In this document: positions 7,058 to 11,252 of the stretch, in pieces
Layout of the letters: each line of letters begins with the position of its first letter
Position numbering within the stretch: the stretch's first letter is position 1
NCBI GenBank assembly: GCA_002689905.1
Contig: NZIN01000038.1
Location: 1-11,252 of the forward strand
Length of the DNA stretch: 11,252 bases
Reading direction: 5' to 3'
Origin: Rickettsiales bacterium
GTDB lineage: Bacteria > Pseudomonadota > Alphaproteobacteria > TMED109
The notes under the pieces: generated by a model
Databases searched by the model: none
Told to the model about the DNA's origin: nothing
Seen by the model: only the letters and a program-made list of their open reading frames with translations
Position numbers and translations under genes: made by a program

Positions 7058-7166
7058 ATGTGGTATTGATAAGTATAAAATACTTAAAGGCAGAAAAGGT
7101 GTTTTAAATAAATTTAGATTATACTGGTTCATATTAATTGGAGGACTTAGAGATTTTTTTAAGTAA
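7038..7166 (+). CDS. Possible small basic protein bridging yidD and the next gene (doubtful)
   Basis: An ATG at 7038 inside the end of yidD, in another frame, opens a 42-codon reading frame that fills the 80-bp gap and closes 14 nt after the ATT that may start the following gene. The product is strongly basic (12 Lys/Arg before residue 28), with a short hydrophobic patch YWFILIGG near the end. There is no Shine-Dalgarno before it, and I recognise no family. In DNA of this composition I estimate a few percent chance of 42 codons without a stop in one given frame, so chance is a serious alternative. It is listed because translation through here would affect initiation of the next gene. Confidence 0.2.
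   Translation: MLKIKTKCGIDKYKILKGRKGVLNKFRLYWFILIGGLRDFFK
7120..7125 (+). promoter_or_regulatory. Candidate -10 element before the Rap1a-like gene
   Basis: TATACT matches five of six consensus -10 bases and would start transcription near 7132, about 20 nt before the ATT at 7153. No acceptable -35 lies 16-18 nt upstream, so this is weak. The gene may simply be read through from yidD. Confidence 0.2.
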
Positions 7167-7572
7167 TAAAAACATAAGAGTTTTTTGTTTTTCAGCTTTT
7201 TTATTCCTATGCAATATACAACTGGCTTTATCTAAAGAGATGAATGCTGAAGAAATTTTTAAAAGTTGTAAAAACTATTTTGAATGGGTTAACAATAATT
7301 ATTCTGATGCAGTTGATGATAAAACATTATTTAATATGGGTAAATGCCAAGGAGTTATTGAAACTTTAGGTAAAACTATGCTTACTTTATGTCATGAAAG
7401 CAGAAGAAATGTTAATATTAATAATAAACTTACTGCTAACCTAGAAGGAATCAAAACCATAGATATTATAGAAAGCTTTTTAAAAATAGCTTCTGCTGAT
7501 AGTAATTTAAGGGATTACTCATCAAGTAGTTATTTGTATAGTATCATTAGTAAGATTTGGCCTTGTAGATAG
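7138..7572 (+). CDS. Small secreted protein resembling the Rap1a/Tai family
   Basis: The longest frame is 144 codons from a TTG, directly after a stop at 7135-7137. A perfect Shine-Dalgarno GGAGG (7140-7144) lies just inside it, 8 nt before an ATT at 7153. I therefore prefer ATT as the start (139 residues); there is no ATG before the signal peptide. The numbers here use the TTG frame. Residues 11-32 form a signal peptide (KNIR, hydrophobic core, ending LALS). The mature part has four cysteines, C44, C70, C85 and C143, enough for two disulfides in the periplasm. The pattern of KCQGVIETLG, a later LC, and a helix closing in a terminal WPC resembles the Rap1a/Tai fold, which includes type VI secretion immunity proteins but also many proteins of unknown role. 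No toxin or secretion gene is nearby, so an immunity role is not supported. It is the last gene before a candidate terminator. Confidence 0.72.
   Translation: MEDLEIFLSNKNIRVFCFSAFLFLCNIQLALSKEMNAEEIFKSCKNYFEWVNNNYSDAVDDKTLFNMGKCQGVIETLGKTMLTLCHESRRNVNINNKLTANLEGIKTIDIIESFLKIASADSNLRDYSSSSYLYSIISKIWPCR
7140..7144 (+). promoter_or_regulatory. Shine-Dalgarno GGAGG pointing to an ATT start
   Basis: GGAGG overlaps the last base of the TTG at 7138 and so cannot serve it. The only possible initiator at normal distance in the open frame is ATT at 7153 (8 nt away). This decides between the two starts of the Rap1a-like gene if the site is real. Confidence 0.5.
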
Positions 7573-7598
7573 ACATTTCAATAAAATATTTTATGAGC

Positions 7599-7630
7599 AA
7601 TTGCTTAAATATTAAGCAGTTTGTTTGTTT
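7599..7630 (+). terminator. Candidate intrinsic terminator ending the folE operon
   Basis: TGCTTAA, a 3-nt loop ATA, and TTAAGCA form a perfect 7-bp stem (7602-7618). One G-U and two A-U pairs extend it to 10 bp (7599-7621). The run after it is T-rich (TGTTTGTTT) but broken by two G. It stands 26 bp after the last stop and just before the gltB promoter, the expected place. The stem is AT-rich and so only moderately stable. Confidence 0.55.
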
Positions 7631-7637
7631 ATAAAAA

Positions 7638-7665
7638 TTGATTTTTTTTATACTACAACTATAAT
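7638..7665 (+). promoter_or_regulatory. sigma70-type promoter of gltB
   Basis: TTGATT (7638-7643) and a perfect TATAAT (7660-7665) are separated by a 16-nt spacer. Transcription would start near 7672 and give a leader of about 70 nt before the gltB ATG. It follows the candidate terminator directly, which supports gltB being a separate transcription unit. No NtrC-type site (TGCACC/GGTGCA) is seen. Confidence 0.55.
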
Positions 7666-7680
7666 CTTATTTTCATATTT

Positions 7681-7692
7681 ATTACTAGTAAT
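7681..7692. repeat. 12-bp perfect palindrome in the gltB leader (possible operator)
   Basis: ATTACTAGTAAT reads the same on both strands and lies about 10-20 nt downstream of the predicted gltB transcription start, a position where a bound dimeric repressor could block elongation. Glutamate synthase genes are commonly regulated by nitrogen or amino-acid status. No known regulator consensus is matched. Confidence 0.3.
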
Positions 7693-7742
7693 TTTTTAAA
7701 GGTTTCCTAGTTAAATATTATAAAGTGAAAATTGGTAAATTA

Positions 7743-10700
7743 ATGAGTAAAATAAGACAACAAAAAGAAGGATTATACGACCCTAAAAACGAACATGATG
7801 CCTGTGGTATAGGCTTTGTGGCTAATATTAAAGGTATAAAGTCTCACTCTATAGTTAATAATGGTCTAGAAATGTTGGAAAATTTGGAGCATAGAGGTGC
7901 AGTCGGTTCAGATAAATCAGTAGGTGATGGAGCAGGGATTTTAACACAAATTCCAGATGAGTACTTTAGAGATATTTTAATAAAATCTAGAGTAAAGATG
8001 CCTGCCTTTGGTAATTATGGTGTAGCTATGATTTTCTTTCCTAAAGAGCAAAAGTTAATAAAGCAATGTAAAAAAATAATTAAAGATATTCTAAAAGTCT
8101 ATGACTTGGAGGTATTTTTCGAGAGATCGGTGCCTGTAAATAACAAAATCTTGTCAAAGGTCATGATAGAGAGTGCTCCTGATATACGTCAATTATTCAT
8201 AAAGCATAAAAAAGAGAAAATTGTATCTGAAAAATTGAATACTAAGCTCTTTTTATTAGGAAAAATGATTACAAATAAAATCACCTTTGCAGCAAAAAAA
8301 AACATATTTTTAAATAACTTTTATATTTGTTCAATGTCTACTACTACTATTAATTATAAGGGCATGTTGTTGTCAGATTTAGTTAGAAAATATTTTCTAG
8401 ATCTGAATAATAAAAGTTATAAAAGTAACTTTTCATTAATTCATCAAAGATTCTCAACTAATACATTCCCTTCTTGGGACCTTGCGCAACCATTTAAAAT
8501 GATTTGTCACAATGGTGAAATTAATACAGTAAGAGGTAATGTTAATTGGATAAATGCTAGAAAGCTAAGAATGAGCAGTAAGGTTTTAGGTAAAGACTTA
8601 AATAAAATTTGGCCTTTGATTCGACTTGGACAGTCTGACTCTGCTTGTTTTGATAGTGCTTTAGAATTATTAGTTATGGGAGGATACAGTATTGCTGAGG
8701 CTATGATGTTACTAATACCTGAGGCATGGCAAAATTCGAAGCTAATAGATAGGGATAAAAAAGCTTTTTATCAATATCATTCTTTATTTTCTGAGCCTTG
8801 GGATGGTCCAGCAGCCATAGCTTTTACCGATGGAAAGCAAATAGGAGCAACACTAGATAGAAATGGCCTTCGGCCAGCTAGGTACTTTATCACTGATGAT
8901 GATAGAATAATTTTATCATCTGAAATGGGGGTTTTAAGGGTTCCAGAAAACAAAATTTTAGAAAAATTTAGATTAAGACCTGGTAAGATGTTACTAGTCG
9001 ATTTAGAGACTGGAAGAATAATAAAGGATAATGAATTAAAAAAACAAATAATTAGTAAAAAAAATTATAAAAAAATTATAGATCAAAATTTATTGTCTCT
9101 AGAAAACATTAAATTAGATAAAAAATCGGCAAATAAGATTGTCAATGATATGCAATTTTTTCAAAATACTTTCGGTTATACAGAAGAAGATATTAAATTC
9201 TTAATAGAACCTATGTTAGCGAATAAAGCAGAGGCAACAGGTTCTATGGGAACCGATACACCAGTAGCAATTTTATCAGATAAAGAAAAACTATTATTCA
9301 ACTATTTTAAGCAAAACTTTGCTCAGGTAACTAATCCTGCAATTGACCCTATAAGAGAAGAAACAGTCATGAGTTTATTTACTTACTTAGGTTCTAGAGC
9401 AAATTTGCTAAACCTTGAGGTTGATACAGAAAAAAGAATATTTTTAAAACAGCCTGTGCTTAATGGAACTGATTTGATGAAAATTGAGCAGTTAAGTAAA
9501 AAAGATCCAGAGAATTTTAGGCTTAAGAGAATAGATATTACTTTTGATATAGACGATGAATTTAAAGTAGTTAAAAAGAAGTTAAAAACTATAATAGAAC
9601 TAGCGGAAAGCTTGGTTAAAAATAAGAAAACTAAAATAATAATATTATCAGATAAGAATATTTCTACTAAATCCGTAGCTTTTCCATCTTTGCTTGCATT
9701 ATCAGCTGTACATCATCATTTAATTAAGAAGGGTTTGAGAACAGATTGTAGTATTGTTGTAGAAACAGCAGAAGCAAGAGAAGTCCATCATTATTGTGTT
9801 TTAGGTGGTTATGGTGCTGAAGCAATTTATCCCTATTTAGCATTAGAAACAGTTCACGAACTTGCTAAGAGTTTTAAACAAGAAAATAAAAATAATTATC
9901 TCAAGCTAGAAAAAAATTATATCAGTGCTATAGGAAAAGGAATTCTGAAAGTAATGTCGAAGATGGGAATATCTACATATCAATCTTATAATGGAGCACA
10001 AATTTTTGATGCAGTTGGACTCAACACCAAATTCATAGAAGAATATTTTAGTGGAACAGCTTCTCTTATTCAAGGTGCAGGATTTCAAGAAATAATTAAA
10101 GAATCAAAAAATAGACATCGAATTGCCTTGATTAATAAAGAAGAGAAAAAAAATAAACTAGAAGTTGGTGGAGAATATGCATACAGAATTAAAGGAGAGA
10201 ATCATGTATGGGATCCTGATTCTATTAGTTCACTTCAACATGCTATTCGTTCTGATAATAAAATAAAATACAAAGAATATGCAAATTATGTAAATGGCGA
10301 TAGAATAGGAACGTTAAACCCTAGGAGTCTTTTTTCAATTAAAAAATCTAAGAAAAAAGTAAATTTAAAGGATGTAGAGTCCGCAGAGAAAATAGTGAAA
10401 CGATTTTCAACTGGAGCTATGTCTTTCGGCTCCATTAGTAGAGAAGCTCACACCACCCTAGCTATCGCAATGAATTCTTTAGGGGGTAGATCAAATACTG
10501 GGGAAGGTGGAGAAGAAAGAGACAGATATAAATTAAGAAAAAATGGAGACAATTTAAAAAGTGCTATTAAACAGGTTGCTTCAGGTAGATTTGGAGTTAC
10601 TACGGAATACTTAGTTAATAGTACTGATATTCAAATCAAGGTTGCCCAAGGGGCTAAACCTGGAGAAGGTGGACAACTTCCTGGTCATAAAGTCGATAAA

Positions 10701-11252
10701 GTGATTGCTGATGTTAGATTTTCAACTCCTGGAGTAGGTTTAATATCTCCTCCTCCACATCATGATATTTACTCAATAGAAGATTTAGCTCAACTCATTT
10801 TTGACCTCAAAAATGTTAATCCAAAAGCTAGAATATCAGTAAAATTAGTATCAGAGATAGGTGTTGGCACAGTAGCAGCTGGTGTAGCCAAGTCTAAAGC
10901 AGATCATATAACTATATCAGGTTTTGAGGGAGGAACTGGCGCTAGCCCATTAACCTCAATTAAACATGCAGGTTCTCCTTGGGAACTTGGTTTAGCTGAA
11001 ACTCAACAAACTTTAATACTAAATAATTTGAGAAGTAGAATTTCTCTCCAAGTAGATGGGGGTTTGAGAACAGGAAGGGATGTGATAATAGGAGCTTTAC
11101 TTGGAGCTGATGAATTTGGTTTTTCTACTGCACCTCTGATATCCATAGGGTGTATAATGATGAGAAAGTGTCATCTTAATACATGTCCAGTTGGTATTGC
11201 AACACAGAGGCCTGAACTTAGAAAAAAGTTTCAAGGAAAACCAGATCATGTA
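7743..11252 (+). CDS. gltB: Glutamate synthase large subunit, 5' 1170 codons (partial)
   Basis: GltB transfers the glutamine amide to 2-oxoglutarate, making two glutamates; with GltD it forms the NADPH-dependent GOGAT that assimilates ammonia with glutamine synthetase. The open frame runs to the right edge. A short propeptide (20 residues) precedes the catalytic C21 (DACGIGF), the N-terminal nucleophile of the class II glutaminase domain (about 21-430). That domain has RGAVGSD, HQRFSTNTFPSW (234-245), CHNGEINT (255-262) and TLDRNGLRPAR. The central domain carries GSMGTDTP (500-507) and NPAIDPIREE. The FMN/2-oxoglutarate domain starts near STGAMSFGS (889-897), with PGEGGQLPGHK, GFEGGTGASP and DGGLRTGRD (1105-1113). 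The 3Fe-4S ligands are C1137, C1143 and C1148 (C-x5-C-x4-CPVGIATQ). The C-terminal beta-helix domain, roughly 350 residues, lies beyond the window, where gltD would be expected. The ATG at 7743 lacks a clear Shine-Dalgarno, and no catalytic residue is missing. Confidence 0.98.
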   Translation, partial: MSKIRQQKEGLYDPKNEHDACGIGFVANIKGIKSHSIVNNGLEMLENLEHRGAVGSDKSVGDGAGILTQIPDEYFRDILIKSRVKMPAFGNYGVAMIFFPKEQKLIKQCKKIIKDILKVYDLEVFFERSVPVNNKILSKVMIESAPDIRQLFIKHKKEKIVSEKLNTKLFLLGKMITNKITFAAKKNIFLNNFYICSMSTTTINYKGMLLSDLVRKYFLDLNNKSYKSNFSLIHQRFSTNTFPSWDLAQPFKMICHNGEINTVRGNVNWINARKLRMSSKVLGKDLNKIWPLIRLGQSDSACFDSALELLVMGGYSIAEAMMLLIPEAWQNSKLIDRDKKAFYQYHSLFSEPWDGPAAIAFTDGKQIGATLDRNGLRPARYFITDDDRIILSSEMGVLRVPENKILEKFRLRPGKMLLVDLETGRIIKDNELKKQIISKKNYKKIIDQNLLSLENIKLDKKSANKIVNDMQFFQNTFGYTEEDIKFLIEPMLANKAEATGSMGTDTPVAILSDKEKLLFNYFKQNFAQVTNPAIDPIREETVMSLFTYLGSRANLLNLEVDTEKRIFLKQPVLNGTDLMKIEQLSKKDPENFRLKRIDITFDIDDEFKVVKKKLKTIIELAESLVKNKKTKIIILSDKNISTKSVAFPSLLALSAVHHHLIKKGLRTDCSIVVETAEAREVHHYCVLGGYGAEAIYPYLALETVHELAKSFKQENKNNYLKLEKNYISAIGKGILKVMSKMGISTYQSYNGAQIFDAVGLNTKFIEEYFSGTASLIQGAGFQEIIKESKNRHRIALINKEEKKNKLEVGGEYAYRIKGENHVWDPDSISSLQHAIRSDNKIKYKEYANYVNGDRIGTLNPRSLFSIKKSKKKVNLKDVESAEKIVKRFSTGAMSFGSISREAHTTLAIAMNSLGGRSNTGEGGEERDRYKLRKNGDNLKSAIKQVASGRFGVTTEYLVNSTDIQIKVAQGAKPGEGGQLPGHKVDKVIADVRFSTPGVGLISPPPHHDIYSIEDLAQLIFDLKNVNPKARISVKLVSEIGVGTVAAGVAKSKADHITISGFEGGTGASPLTSIKHAGSPWELGLAETQQTLILNNLRSRISLQVDGGLRTGRDVIIGALLGADEFGFSTAPLISIGCIMMRKCHLNTCPVGIATQRPELRKKFQGKPDHV

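Noticed and set aside
7071..7085. AAGTAT-AAA-ATACTT hairpin after yidD
   Set aside because: The 6-bp stem is almost all A-T pairs and no T tract follows, so it is unlikely to terminate transcription; similar repeats are expected by chance.
7573..7742. Possible small RNA or riboswitch upstream of gltB
   Set aside because: Apart from the candidate terminator, promoter and palindrome, I see no GC-bearing structured element; the leader is about 70 nt of low-complexity AT sequence.
9906..10088. 60-codon open frame on the minus strand inside gltB
   Set aside because: It is entirely antisense to well-conserved gltB sequence and shows no family features or ribosome-binding site.

Overview
The window looks like a piece of an AT-rich (roughly 30% GC by eye), gene-dense, probably streamlined alphaproteobacterial chromosome, possibly marine. 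The grounds are the short gaps and overlapping genes, the strong A/T codon bias, a HisI with an alphaproteobacterial-type C-terminal tail (FDPKVVY), and the grouping of hisI, folE, thrS and yidD, which I recall as close neighbours in several Alphaproteobacteria. Lineage is an inference; there is no rRNA or tRNA to anchor it.

Layout. Minus strand, left part: the first 533 codons of a TonB-dependent outer-membrane receptor (1-1599, running off the left edge) and, upstream of it in the same direction, hisI (1661-2155). The 61-bp gap between them holds a good sigma70-type promoter for the receptor, so the receptor need not depend on hisI transcription. A 95-bp AT-rich divergent region (2156-2250) separates hisI from a plus-strand operon: folE (folate/pterin synthesis), maf (nucleotide pyrophosphatase), cysS, thrS (two aminoacyl-tRNA synthetases), yidD (membrane-protein insertion factor) and a small secreted protein resembling the Rap1a/Tai family. 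These genes overlap or lie 11 bp apart up to yidD. A candidate hairpin terminator follows at 7599-7630. A new promoter (7638-7665) then precedes gltB, the large subunit of glutamate synthase, of which 1170 codons are present before the right edge.

Functionally this is mostly housekeeping: histidine, folate and glutamate biosynthesis, translation and envelope assembly, with one nutrient-uptake receptor. I see no insertion sequence, CRISPR array, tRNA, rRNA, prophage or defence system, and no gene-free stretch above 300 bp (the longest is 7573-7742).

I did not find a new multi-gene system. The points worth a second look are at residue or site level. HisI lacks the usual zinc-ligand cysteine of its DCDxD motif. 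ThrRS has a disrupted HxxxH motif in its proofreading domain. The small secreted protein may start at an ATT codon behind a perfect Shine-Dalgarno. A 42-codon frame bridges yidD and that gene. maf starts with TTG inside a perfect extended -10 sequence. Two inverted repeats sit at promoters.
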